Shown in pieces: positions 1 through 10,762 of a stretch of 64,000 bases of DNA. Made by a program: the position numbers and the translations under genes. This DNA comes from Sipunculus nudus (Eukaryota > Annelida > Sipuncula > Golfingiida > Sipunculidae), in NCBI GenBank assembly GCA_026874595.1, contig CM049314.1, positions 51,071,812 through 51,135,811 of the forward strand, written 5' to 3'. Numbering within the stretch: the stretch's first letter is position 1; every line of letters begins with the position of its first letter. The notes under the pieces were generated by a model. The model was not told where the DNA came from and did no database searches. It worked only from the letters and a program-made list of their open reading frames with translations.

Positions 1-1640
1 TTGGGATGGGGTTAAATATGTAGTAACATCGCATTGAGTGTTAAGACTGCCGCCAGGGGGAGTGGACATGAGAGCTGGCAGACAGAGGGGCCCCCATGAG
101 TCGCACGCGCAAATAGCAGCAATTTGCTACCCTAAAAAATTAGGAGGGGGTAAAATTTATAGTAGCATCGCATTGAGTGTTAAGACTGCTGCCAGGGGGA
201 ATGGACTTGAGACAGAACTGCCACATGGGCCCCATGAATCGCACGCGCAAATAGCAGCTATTTGCTACCTTAAAAAAAATTGGGAGGGGGTAAAATTTAT
301 AGTAGCATCGCATTGATTAATAAGACTGCCACCAGGGGGAGTGGACATGAGAGCGGGCAGACAGAAAGGCCCGCATGAATCGCACGCGCAAATAGCAGCT
401 ATTTGCTACCTTAAAAATTTAGGAGGGGGTAAAATTTCTGGTAGCATCGCATTGAGTGTTAAGACTGCCGCCAGGGGGAGTGGACATGAGACAGGACTGC
501 CACAGCTGCCCTACGAATCGCACGCGCAAATAGCAGCTATTTGCTACCATAAAATGTGTCAAGACTGCCGCCAGGGGGAGTGGTCATGAGAGTGGACAGT
601 CAGAGCGGCCCCCATGAGTCGCACGCGCAAATAGCAGATATTTGCTACCCAAAAAATTAGGAGGGGGTAAAATTTATAGTAGCATCGCATTGAATGTTAA
701 GACTGCCGCCAGGAGGAGTGGACATGAGAGTGGGCAGAGAGAGGGGCCCCGTTGAGTCGCAGCGCAAATAGCATCTATTTGCTACCCTAAAAAATTAGGA
801 GGGGGTAAAATTTATAGTAGCATCGCATTAGGTGTTAAGACTGCTGCCAGGGGGAGTGGACATGAGACGGCACTGCCATAGGGGCCCTATAAATCGCACG
901 CGCAAATAGCAGCTATTTGCTACCCTAACAATTAGGAGAGGGTAAAATTTATAGTAGAATCGCATTGAGTGTTATGACTGCCGCCAGGAGGAGCGGACAT
1001 GAGAGTGGGCAGACATAGGGGCCCCCATGTGTCGCAAGCGCAAATTGCAGCTATTTGCTACCCTAAAAAAATAGGAGGGGGTAAAATTTAGAGTAGCATC
1101 GCATTGAGTGTTATGAATGCTGCCAGGGGGAGCGGACATGTGAGCGGCAAGCATCAGGGGCCCCATGAATCGCACGCGCAAATAGCAGCTATTTGCTACC
1201 CAAAAAATTAGGAGGGGGTAAAATTTATAGTAGCATCGCATTAGGTGTTAAGACTGCTGCCAGGGGGAGTGGACATGAGACGGCACTGCCATAGGGGCCC
1301 TATAAATCGCACGCGCAAATAGCAGCTATTTGCTACCCTAAACAATTAGGAGAGGGTACAATTTATAGTAGAATCGCATTGAGTGTTAAGACTGCCGCCA
1401 GGAGGAGCGGACATGAGAGAGGGCAGACATAGGGGCCCCATGAATCGCAAGCGCAAATTGCAGCTATTTGCTACCCTAAAATATTAGGAAGAGGTAAATT
1501 TTTTTGGTATCATCGCATTGAGTGTTAAGACTGCCGCCAGGGAGAGTAGACATGAGAGCGGGCAGATAGAGGGGCCCCCATGAATCGCACGTTTGCTACC
1601 ATAAAGGGTGTTAAGACTGCCACCAGGGGCAATTGTTTGT
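1..1640. repeat. 138-bp satellite array, about 13 units, open at left edge
   Basis: The landmark GCCAGGGGG recurs at about 51, 190, 330, 469, 569, 707, 845, 982, 1121, 1258, 1396, 1535 and 1621, giving a period of 137-140 bp. Two units (469-569 and 1535-1621) are shortened by internal deletion. Each unit carries the near-perfect palindrome GCAAATAGCAGCTATTTGC (9-bp arms around one central A), then a G-rich AGGAGGGGGTAAAATTTAT block. The array continues past position 1, so its true size is unknown. Units differ by a few percent. Because 138 is divisible by 3, open frames with a 46-residue period appear on both strands; 137-, 139- and 140-bp units break them, so coding is unlikely. Confidence 0.95.
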
Positions 1641-2195
1641 CACTATTAATATATGCAATATCTGGGATACGGGTTACCCTAACCCTTCGGGCATGAAATA
1701 CTGTGGTTGCCTTTATATCGGCAGGGCTGAATTTTCGCGGTTTTTGTATTTTTAAAGTTTCACGGGGTTCCATTTCCGCGCTCTCATTAGTCTAGTAGTA
1801 TATTTTTTTTATCAAATATGAAACTATGAACTGTAATGACCAAATTATTTCATAAACCGCGGATTTCACTATTATCTAGGTTTACTATTTCTCTGTCCGG
1901 ATGCCGCATGTTCGAACAGTCACGGACGGCTGAGACGACAGGTGCGGGAGGACAGGTGACCCAGCTGGTTGTAATTAGTTTAGGGTCAAGGCTAATTCTA
2001 AACAACTCTTTTTCTACTGTTATACGGCAATTTGGCCCCATAATGAACTGTGACCTTTATACGTTCGGGCCTTACCCGATTAATCCGTATCAATATTATA
2101 ACACTGAAACAATTTCGTCAATTTAAATACACCAGTAAGTATTTACTCAGTGTTTGTCACTATGAATATATGGTATATCCGGGATACGGGTTGCC
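1634..2195. repeat. Segment flanked by about 45-bp imperfect direct repeats
   Basis: A block beginning TGTTTGTCACTAT and ending GGGATACGGGTT occurs at about 1634-1677 and again at about 2152-2195. The roughly 475 bp between them has no recognisable coding sequence or transposon end. It includes two adjacent telomere-like units (TACCCTAACCCT near 1675), too short to mean a telomere. The second direct repeat runs straight into the family A copy. The duplication could come from an insertion or from unequal exchange; the sequence does not decide. Confidence 0.55.
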
Positions 2196-2834
2196 GAGAT
2201 ATGAGTGATTTTATCCAACGGCAGACAGACGGACGCTGTGCAAAAATGGTTGCAGGTGACGCCACCAGTTTTGCGTATGGTAAAGAGCTATGTGAGGAAG
2301 ATATGTCAAACCTGTCCGGAGATATAAGCATGAATGTCTGCAGCTTGAACGTGAATGTAGGTGGCGCCACCTGTCATAAAATCAAGAAAGCTATCCAGGA
2401 TGTATAAGCATGCCAAATTTCAGGTGAATTAGTCAAACCATTGCGAAGATATGAGTGATTTTAACCCAAGGCAGACGAATAGATGGACACTGTGCAAACA
2501 TGGTTGCAGGTGGCGCCACCATTTGTGTGTGTGTGTTATAAAGCTATCCAAGGGCTACATTTGTACAACAATTTTTTCCTGATCGATCAAACGGTTCCCG
2601 AGATATGTGGGTTTATGTGGTGAAACAGGCGCACAAATGGACGTTGGGCAGAGAGGAAAGGTCAGAGGTCAACGCAAATTGGTTAGGCACCAGTTCACAT
2701 GTGACCCGATAATTGGTGTTTCGTAAAAAATCCGTCCAGTAGTCTCAGAGGAGTTCTCCGGAAACGAACGCGGCGGCGGCGGCGGAACCCGTTCAAAAAC
2801 ATAGTACCCGCAAAACTTCGTTTTGGCGGATACA
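2190..2834 (-). mobile_element. Helentron-like element, family A, copy 1 (3'-truncated)
   Basis: Read on the minus strand it starts TGTATCCGCC at 2834 with the family A 5' hairpin (GTATCCGC-CAAAAC pairing with GTTTTGCGGATAC), followed by a CCGCCGCCG run and a direct repeat of AGGTCA (2659-2671 on the plus strand). Two internal units contain the palindrome GGTGGCGCCACC (2360-2371 and 2509-2520). The family's 3' hairpin and CTAG end are missing; similarity fades near 2190. No transposase or helicase is encoded. Confidence 0.75.
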
Positions 2835-3117
2835 ATAATGGTAATCCTAATATATGGTTTACATGTGTTAGGTATTGGACTGTATAATGCAAAATGTAGG
2901 AAACTGTGTATTATAAAATGAACCTTTCCAGTTGTAATGTATGTATAGTGTCCGCATACCATTAGCGTTTAGGAAGATGGCTGTATGGGTAAATTAAACA
3001 ATATATTTAGAACTGATGTCAACAGTAGAGAGACAAAATGAACATGAAGTTGATAAGATTGGGATTGGGGGGGGGGGGCTCGAGAGGTTCGTGCGACCCC
3101 CCACCCCCACCCCCCCT
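2835..3117. other. Unassigned intergenic stretch with G and C runs
   Basis: No gene or known repeat was recognised here. A G run (about 3067-3079) and C runs (about 3098-3117) lie close together and could pair with each other; they abut the stop codon of the possible exon that follows on the minus strand. Confidence 0.6.
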
Positions 3118-3276
3118 TTAATTTTCAGCAATGGTTCCAGCAATGAGTCCTAAGATTTCTCCTTGCCAATTCATATAAACTACGAGAAGAATGATGTAGC
3201 GAAAGTATCCCTGGTATGTGCTTTCTGCCAAAAGCTGTCTATGGACGATTGCATTTAGGGCATGTCCTAAAGAACT
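3118..3276 (-). CDS. Possible terminal coding exon (52 residues), function unknown
   Basis: On the minus strand a long pyrimidine tract (TTTCTTTCTTCTTGTCAG, ending at 3277) looks like a good 3' splice site. It is followed by 52 codons and a TAA at 3120-3118. The predicted peptide has a hydrophobic stretch (YFRYIILLVVYMNW, about residues 24-37) and then a small-residue GLIAG motif near its end, so it could be a membrane segment of a multi-pass protein. The hydrophobic segment followed by a GxxxG-type motif faintly recalls the C-terminal part of Ctr-type copper transporters, but a polar QGE in the last helix argues against this. No upstream exons were recognised. An open frame of this length is common by chance. 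Confidence 0.2.
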   Translation of the reverse strand, partial: SSLGHALNAIVHRQLLAESTYQGYFRYIILLVVYMNWQGEILGLIAGTIAEN

Positions 3277-3685
3277 CTGACAAGAAGAAAGAAACTGAAA
3301 TATGACATTCCTCAATGAGGTTGCGGTCTTAGATAAGGACTTGGATTAGGTATAACTTTACCAATATAAGAATCACAACAGTTGTTCTAATGGTAGGCCA
3401 ATTCATGCGATTTTGTGCACTTTATTAAATGAGACTTTAGACTGCTCATAGGTATCAGTGTCCATAATGTTTCAACTAAAGCCCGATTCACATGCAGACA
3501 TTTACTCGGCTAAGCCGCTTCAGAAAATGAAACCTGACAAACAACAAACGGAACAAACCGCCCAAGTGTTCCACGACATTGACGGGACTTATCTGAACAT
3601 TGGTTCTCCGCAAACTGTGCCCTAAAATTCGTATTCGTGACTCTTACTGAAATCACCCTTTAAATTAGACATGTGGTCGATGTAC

Positions 3686-3752
<67 letters not shown>

Positions 3753-5301
3753 CTGCTGACTTTGCACGTAATCTGTTTTTGGATCAAAGCAGTGTTTACG
3801 CAGTGTGTAAAAAAATGGAGGGGGCAATATCTTCTTCTAGCCAATCATCACCAAGAAACCAGCATTAAAATATTTTTTTTTCCAGTTGGGCGTTTATGTT
3901 GAATGGTTTCACAAAATGGACTTAACATTGTATTTAATGGCACCATTAAAATAGTGCCAGATCATCCTGACTTATACGCGATGGAAGACATTCGAAGGTG
4001 ACTACTGTGAATTATTACGGTACAAGCGCAGAGTCAGTTAAATACGAGACATTGCAAACAGCTTATAGCATAATCAAGAAAATGAATCCTAAACGCATAC
4101 AGCTATGTTACAACTGATCCGTTCATATTCCAGTTAACAACTTAAATGCATTCGACTCCAAATTGGACTTGAAAAAAATAAATGTGATTGCGCATTGTAT
4201 AACTTACGAGACAACGTAACATCCGAAACCGAGTATGGGAAAACGCTATATTTCTAGCGTTGAATAACCGGTGAATATACAAAGTTTTCATTAAAGGTCC
4301 CCTTTTTACACACTAACAAATCTGGATTGTGTATTTTAAAACAATCTACAAATATTACCCAGATAAAAATGTGTTTAGGTAACATTACAAGATGACGTTT
4401 TTCTGTAAAATATAATCGCAGTTGTGCATTTTTCATTTGTAAGTAACGTTTTTCCTCGTATTAACGAATAATGTCCACATTCTAACACAAAAAACCATTA
4501 ACATTTAATGTCTATGAATCTCTCTAATATATAAAGCATTTCTGTTATGGGATGTCACTAACGACACTTAAACATTTCAGCCTGGTTGCCTTTTTGGCTG
4601 AAATCAAAAAGTTTCCTCTACTATCGCATTTTAAAGTTAATGGGAGAATGTTTTTCTTTATGTTGTATCCTATCAACTTTCTGAGCTTATGACATCAAAT
4701 TAAAAAGATAGTTTTGTAGTTGTGTACTTTAACTTAGACGAAGAAACATATTTTTTTCTGACATGTACCATATCAAAGATGCTCGCCTCATTCATAGTCA
4801 AACATATGACTTAATGTCAGTGTTGGTACGCAGATGTCGGTGAAAATTTTGATTTAAAAAAATCTCGTTTGTTACACTCTCGTCTGTTATATCACTGTGA
4901 CTTTGACACGTTTCAATCTGCGCTCAAGAGTTTTTGCCAGGGGCGAAAGAAGTAAATAAACTTTATTCTAATACCTTTCCCAAAAAAAATTGTTTGATAT
5001 TTTTAAAAAGCGCGTGCACACAAGTATCTCTTTCTCTTAGATTACAGGAAAATGTTGTATTTTCTGAGTTGTTGAGCTGTAACATCTCTCATTTTATCGA
5101 GTTCTTGTCCCATTTATTCGTAATTAATTTTCTCATTTCTTTTTTTATTCTCTAGCAATTAGATTATCAAGTTTATTACTTTCAGATTCATAAGCTGATG
5201 ATATTAATAAACAGCTTTGTCATTTACTGACTCTAAATTTTATCAATATATTCCATACGATGAATTATATTGCTTAATTAATAATAATATATAGGCCTGT
5301 A

Positions 5302-5304
<3 letters not shown>
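3277..5304. other. AT-rich non-coding stretch
   Basis: No gene, transposon end or tandem array was recognised apart from the TA microsatellite listed separately. Short open frames here lack protein-like composition. A small perfect palindrome CGGCTAAGCCG lies near 3510. Confidence 0.6.
3689..3751. repeat. (TA)n microsatellite
   Basis: About 31 uninterrupted AT dinucleotides. It gives rise to an Ile-Tyr repeat in one frame that is not a gene. Confidence 0.98.

Positions 5305-5356
<52 letters not shown>
5305..5356. repeat. (TA)n microsatellite
   Basis: About 26 uninterrupted AT dinucleotides. Confidence 0.98.
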
Positions 5357-5359
<3 letters not shown>

Positions 5360-6129
5360 CGATAATAAATAATTTACAAAAACAAAAAATGAGAACTTAG
5401 TTTCATAACAGACCTACCCACTGACCGTCCATTAAGCCTAGAGCCCCCCTAGAATTCTCGAGAATTTCGGGATCCGCCACTGGTAGGTCCAACAGTTTCA
5501 AAACGGAGGCATACCAACCTTTTTCCTAATTAGCAATTCCCTGAAACTAAAAAAGACTTAATCATTAATGATAAACATTGGCATCAATGCAGGGAATGGG
5601 GGTTATATATCCCCCCCCCCACTTTTTTAACAAGGGGGGATTGGTCAATGTAATCATCCCCAACACTGATATTGAGCAAGTAACAATTACTTTTATATAT
5701 TGGACATGTAATATATTAATAATTAGAAAACTTGACTTTGTTTCCATTTCTGAGTTAACTGAAATATAAGGTTATCTAATAATCTAAACATGGTTTAGAG
5801 TTGCCATTTAATGGAAACATAAAACCTGCACTTAATTAATATATAATATAAACATCACACAAATGTCACACATTATAAAATGTGTATATATATAATATAT
5901 ACACACATATATAGCCTACATAATATATATTTCCAACTCAATCACTCTTCTACCTCTGCGAGTGACAATCCCCCCCCCCCCCCCCCAAACACTGAGGGAA
6001 CACATGAACGAGACTAGCCTCGTACCACAATACCATTACCAACGTACACTATTACACAGTATTAAAATAACAACTAACACAGTATACAGATTTATGGCTA
6101 CATATTAAAGAAGAACATTTTACCAATAA
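5357..6129. other. Non-coding stretch with possible hAT-type terminus and poly-C tracts
   Basis: Near 5468-5485 the minus strand reads CCAGTGGCGGATCCCG, resembling the CAGTGGCGGATC termini common on hAT-type elements; no matching second end was found, so this is at most a fragment. C runs lie at about 5611-5620 and 5970-5986. No gene was recognised. Confidence 0.35.
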
Positions 6130-6420
6130 AGATGCTGGGTAACTTCTGTGACTTTCAGCAGCCAGCGGACGGACAAAAATGGCTTCTCTTCCCGCCGTGG
6201 AGTCAAAAGTTCCAGGATGTTGACGTCATAAGTAGCCACGCTGATCACATGACGCGCGGTTTATTTCATCTGTACCGTCTGCTTTACACACGTGTCACAC
6301 CATTTTCACAGACGCTCATCATTTGACGTTGCATTTGCGCGTTATTCAACGCACAAGAGCGTCTACATTGCAAAGCGGCGTAAATTTACAGTCTTATGCG
6401 CCGTTATTTTACGGCAATTT
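6130..6420. promoter_or_regulatory. Promoter-like block with perfect CRE
   Basis: This stretch is richer in G+C and CpG than its surroundings. It holds a perfect cAMP-response palindrome TGACGTCA at 6221-6228, an E-box-like CACATGACGCGCG just after it, and ACACGTGT near 6288. The clustering suggests a promoter or enhancer, but no adjoining exon can be shown on either strand. The composition could also come from an old mobile element. Confidence 0.3.
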
Positions 6421-7130
6421 TTAACAGTGTGCCATATTGGAGCCATATTGAATTCCACTTTAGCCCGGAAAGAAATCGGCCTGATGATGATTTTGGAAGT
6501 TTTTTTTACCATCAAAATACAACAAAAGACAACAAAATCAATCCCGTCTCGATTCTAAAGTGAGTTACTCATGCAGCTGCTATATTGGCAACTATAATGG
6601 AAACCATGTTGAATTTTACCATAACCCAATACGGTAGCCTATTGTCTTAAAAATGGTTTCAATAGATTCTTTGACCCTGAACACATAGGCAAAGACATCG
6701 AAATATCAACCCCTACCTTAATTCCTTGAATTGTCATACATGATCCAATGGTAGGCCTACATTAGCAGCCATATTTGCAGCCATATTAAATATCCCTATA
6801 ACCAAAAACAGTATAGTCTTTAAAATAATTTAAATAGACTTCTGGGCACTTAAAACATAGGCAAAAACACGAAAATCAACCCCTACCTTAATTTCTTGGT
6901 TTGTCATTCGCGATTCAATGGTATGGCGGCCATGTTGGTAGCCATATTATATATCTCCAATACCAAATACGGTATTGTCTTGGAAATGGTTTCAATAGAT
7001 TCCTTGACCCTGAAAACATAGGCAACGACACCAAAATCAATCCCCTACCTCAATTACTTTTCGATATATGTATGATTCAATGGTTTAGCGGCCATCTTGG
7101 ACGCCATCTTGAATTTCACCCTTTCTGCCC
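6421..7130. repeat. About 160-bp tandem repeat, 4-5 diverged units
   Basis: The landmark GCCAT(A/G/C)TT followed by an A/T-rich tail recurs at about 6441, 6602, 6780, 6941 and 7100 (spacings 159-178 bp). Units share phrases such as TTGACCCTGAA, CATAGGCAA and CAACCCCTACCT. Divergence between units is high, so the array is old. It may be the core of a non-autonomous transposon, but no terminal structure is visible. Confidence 0.8.
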
Positions 7131-7322
7131 TCGATCCAGGAGGTCTACCCAAGTATTTTTTACTCTCCTAAGGTTGTCCTACCTGGATCAGAAGTCAAAA
7201 TTAGGGGACATAAGATTGCACACAGGACCCCCCTCAGCCCCAGCACTAATATGAACATATCTATAAGGTCTGTCATGTCGGAACTGTAATGATACACGCA
7301 AAATTAAAGTGTGTGTATATAA

Positions 7323-8512
7323 CAGCACTTGGCGGATCAAAAGGGGGGGGGGGGGGTGGGGTCGCAACAACCTATTTTGAAGGTTTCATACCAATTGTTG
7401 CGACCCGAACCCCCTCCTTTCAGGACCAGAGGTTTTCTTTAAGGAAGTGCTTATTTCCACTCCCCCAGGGAGTGGAAATAAGTGATGCTTATTTCCACTC
7501 CCCCTATATGAGTTACCAATCCCTATGATGTTAGATGGAACAGGTAAGGGTTTTTTAGAATAGATATTCATTTACAGCAGCTCTTGCCTCTGTAGGATAA
7601 CACTGATGAACTATATATAAAAATAAAACATGAGTGTTAATAATTGTTATAGGGCTTACCTTTGAGATGCATATCTATCTAATCAGTATAGTGACAATGG
7701 TCTAAAAGCACCCCATGTTACATTTATAGTTTTAATTTTTCTTTAAATCTATGTTCTAGTAATTTTTGCCAATTTTGACACCACAGTAACATCACTCAAA
7801 ATGTTTAAGATGAAATCAGTGGTATGGTAAATTACTGAAACAACCTACCAGAGGTGCCAGTCCAGTTTAACTGTCTGGGCTTTACCTGGTATTCTGAGCC
7901 AAGAGCTGATGCACTAATCTGTGCATATGGACACAAAACCAGAGCTCACTAATGAGGTGCCAATAGTCTACTGATAAGGACTCTCAGCCAGTTTATCAAG
8001 TAATGTCGAAATCTCTTACTCTTTATGTGCTACTTTAAGTTACTTCTCATGATCCACATATAAATTTTCAAAATGATGAAACATCTAGACTGAAAAATCT
8101 ATGCGGCACTGCAGAAAAAATATAAATCTATGTCTTTTAAATTTTTTGTCACACATAATTGTAATATAATTGTTAGGGGTAACTGTTTTAGACTTTGATG
8201 TTAAATGCATTGAAATAAAAATTAATTTCAATATAAAAATTGAAAAACTTAAATGTTTAAAGAACTACGTTTAACACTGAAAAGCATAAACACCCAAGTT
8301 TTGGTCACTTAAACTGCCAAAATACTCTAGACTTTACAAGCTTTCATCACAAGGGGGAGTGGAAATAAGCATCCCTTATTTCCACTCCCCTAGGGGGAGT
8401 GGAAATAAGCATTCCTTATTTCCACTCCCGGGGAGTGGAAATGAGGCCTGCCTTTCTTTAAAGTCTTTCTAGGTCGGACCCTCCCCTTTCCAAAATCCTG
8501 GATCCGCCCCTG
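7323..8512. mobile_element. Family E element, hAT-like ends, about 1.2 kb
   Basis: Left end CAGCACTTGGCGGATC and right end (minus strand) CAGGGGCGGATCCAGG resemble each other and the CAG...GGCGGATC termini seen on hAT-type elements. An 8-bp target duplication is not evident, so superfamily assignment is tentative. Just inside the left end a perfect 12-bp stem (GGGTCGCAACAA at 7359-7370, its complement at 7395-7406) encloses 24 bases. Both ends carry tandem inverted copies of a block GGGGAGTGGAAATAAGCA (7447-7503 and 8351-8446) that can form stacked hairpins. The 850-bp interior is AT-rich with no transposase. Fragments of the same family lie at 34790-34837 and 36736-36895. Confidence 0.65.
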
Positions 8513-9599
8513 TATTACTTGACAACCGAAGTGCTTGTATTTTTGTAAAGTCAGTCTGAAGCAGTGTCGGATGCGCAAGGTCTGCAACGCGAAGAGTCGA
8601 GGCAGCCGAAAATGGCAACCAACAATCAGTTGTGACAATGTTGGCTACCTAGACTTTTCCCACATTCTGATGATCCGCAGTCGACATTGTCGGCTGCCCA
8701 GACACTTCCTATCCTTAAACACTGCTTCAGTAAAACAATTAGAAGCACAAGGGCCAATAACTAATAGTGACAGGTGAGATGCTGGGCTGCGGCGAGGTTT
8801 GTCCACGTTTCAACGCGGACTTCGCCGGGGAAACCCCTTGGTGTGGAATTCCCGAACGTCACAAATTTATGGTTGTCACGTGACCCCCCTTCATGTCAGA
8901 GTAAAACAGACAACACGGAGCGAATGTCGTCTCTGGTTATATTGCATTTTATTATGTTTCCGGCCAGAAAACACCCTCATCGAAGGTAGTTATTTTTATC
9001 GATAACATATCTAAATTTTATTATGGATGCAGTGACCACAGCCTTTAAACTTGTATGAACGCCATATTTTTGTGTATTTGTTAGGTGCTGAGTGATTGAG
9101 CCGGCAGAACTGAGAAGAGCTGAACTTGCCCGAGAATACGAGTGCTGCAGACATATGGACCAATAAACACTGGTCAGTTCCTATTTAACAGTCACCAGTT
9201 ACGAAACAGGTATTAGGATTGTGACCACGCCCAGTAACTTGGGACACGGGAGCCGTGCAGCCACACCTTGTTGATCTGGCCGTCTGGCAGCGGATGTTTT
9301 AACATTATCGGGCACAGCGCTTCAGCCTGGCTCAGCCTGAGCCTGTGGAATAAACTACTCAAGGCACACTAGTACACCGATATACTACCTGCTCTTGCTA
9401 AGGATAAGCTCTGAACCACTGCTTTATACATGGTTAGGTGTCTGAGACCAGATTCGTCTGCAGCACAGAGGGCTGTTTGTTGCACGAAGCGACTGTGACG
9501 GGTATCGATCATCATCAATACCTCTTCACCTGTAAACAGCAGCCGGATCACTGCCGATACAAATACACCACCACCAGGACAAACCAGCATCCACCTAAC
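8513..9599 (+). promoter_or_regulatory. Low-repeat, G+C-richer block upstream of a possible first exon
   Basis: No transposon family seen elsewhere in the window matches this stretch. It holds a perfect 10-bp E-box palindrome GTCACGTGAC at 8875-8884, several CpGs around 8795-8850, and a CCAAT motif near 9157. Together with the ATG at 9600 this is consistent with a promoter and 5' untranslated region. Transcription evidence is absent, so it remains a proposal. Confidence 0.3.
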
Positions 9600-9676
9600 A
9601 TGGCAACAAACCAGGGCCACAATGGACCCACTGGCACGGAGGCTGGGGATGCAGAGACCAAGAAACAAGGCACTAG
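9600..9676 (+). CDS. Possible first coding exon of a host gene, product unknown
   Basis: AACATGG at 9597-9603 is a good Kozak context. The frame encodes 25 residues beginning MATNQGHNGPTG, rich in Gly, Thr and charged residues (no signal peptide or membrane segment), and leaves AG just before GTAACC at 9677, a plausible splice donor in phase 2. The upstream block is promoter-like and free of known repeats. If real, the rest of the gene lies beyond a very long transposon-filled intron, since no matching plus-strand exon was recognised downstream. A short upstream ATG at 9430 opens a separate small frame. It could equally be chance. Confidence 0.3.
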
Positions 9677-10096
9677 GTAACCATAGCAACTATATTGCTT
9701 GTTATTCTGTCAGTGGAAGGATAATGGTTAAATGAACAGGTCCACTTGACTAAGTAATTTTAACAGATAAAGAGAACGCTCATCAGGCCGTGAACCTGGT
9801 AGCCATGTCATGAGTAAAACATTATGGTTCTTCTTAATGTAACATGTCTTTAAAGCTATTTTGATGTATGTTTTCACCTTCATTACAAAATACAAATGGC
9901 CGTCTTCATTTGGTGATTTTTGATCTAGTAGTGAAGGAGCATTGAACTGAAGAGTAGCCTGGCTGGTCCACATAAACCGATTCTGTCCTTGTCATGGCGT
10001 CCTCTATGTAAATGATTATGAAGTGGCAATATCCAAATATAATGAACATTAAAGGACATGGGATATTGGTCTACTCTAAATGTTACGTGTAATTTT
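9677..10096. other. Unassigned non-coding stretch
   Basis: No gene or recognised repeat. If the exon at 9600 is real this is the start of its first intron. Confidence 0.5.
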
Positions 10097-10762
10097 TATG
10101 CCCCCGCCACAAAGTGGCCGGGGCATATTGTTTTACCCATGACTGTCCTTCCGTCATTCCGAAATCAAACAGTTGTACGGACTTTCTTTCGCAGTGCCTG
10201 CAGATATTGGCCTGATTTTTGGTGTGTAGGTAGATAATGACCAGATATAGATCAAGTTCGCTTTTCGTCCTGGTTGACCTACTTTTGACCATTTAACAGC
10301 TCCTTAACTTAGAAAATTTCATGAAAAATAGAAATTTTCATGACAAATACACATGTACAGACTTTTTTTTTGCAGTGCCTGCAGATATTGGTCTGATTTT
10401 TGGTTTGTGGACAGATAATGACCAGTTACAGATCGAGTTTGCGTTTCGTCACCATTGACCTACTTTTGATTGTTTTACGGCTCCTAAACATAGAAAATTG
10501 CATGAAAAATATAAATTTTCATGACAAATGTACATGTACAGCCGTTTTTAGCCTTCAGCTCATAGGCTGATGGGCTATTGTCGTCACCCAAGCTGTCCGT
10601 CTGTCCGTCCGTCTGACGTCCGTCCGTCCGCGTCGGTTAACTTTTACCTTGTGAGCAGGATTTCTCTAAAAGGATTCATGGTTGGAATTTTATTTCGTCA
10701 GTGAAGATGTGTATCGATAAAATCTCAGTCAAGTTCGAAGATGGGTGATCTTGACCCATTTG

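Noticed and set aside
1670-1690. Telomeric repeat
   Set aside because: Only about two TTAGGG-type units in inverse form, internal and not tandem.
38-1773. Open frames with a 46-residue period on both strands
   Set aside because: They arise because the satellite period (138 bp) is divisible by 3. Units of 137, 139 and 140 bp break the frames and both strands are equally open.
3118-3276. Firm assignment to the Ctr copper-transporter family
   Set aside because: Only the spacing of a hydrophobic helix and a GxxxG-like motif agrees; polar residues interrupt the helix and no MxxxM motif is seen.
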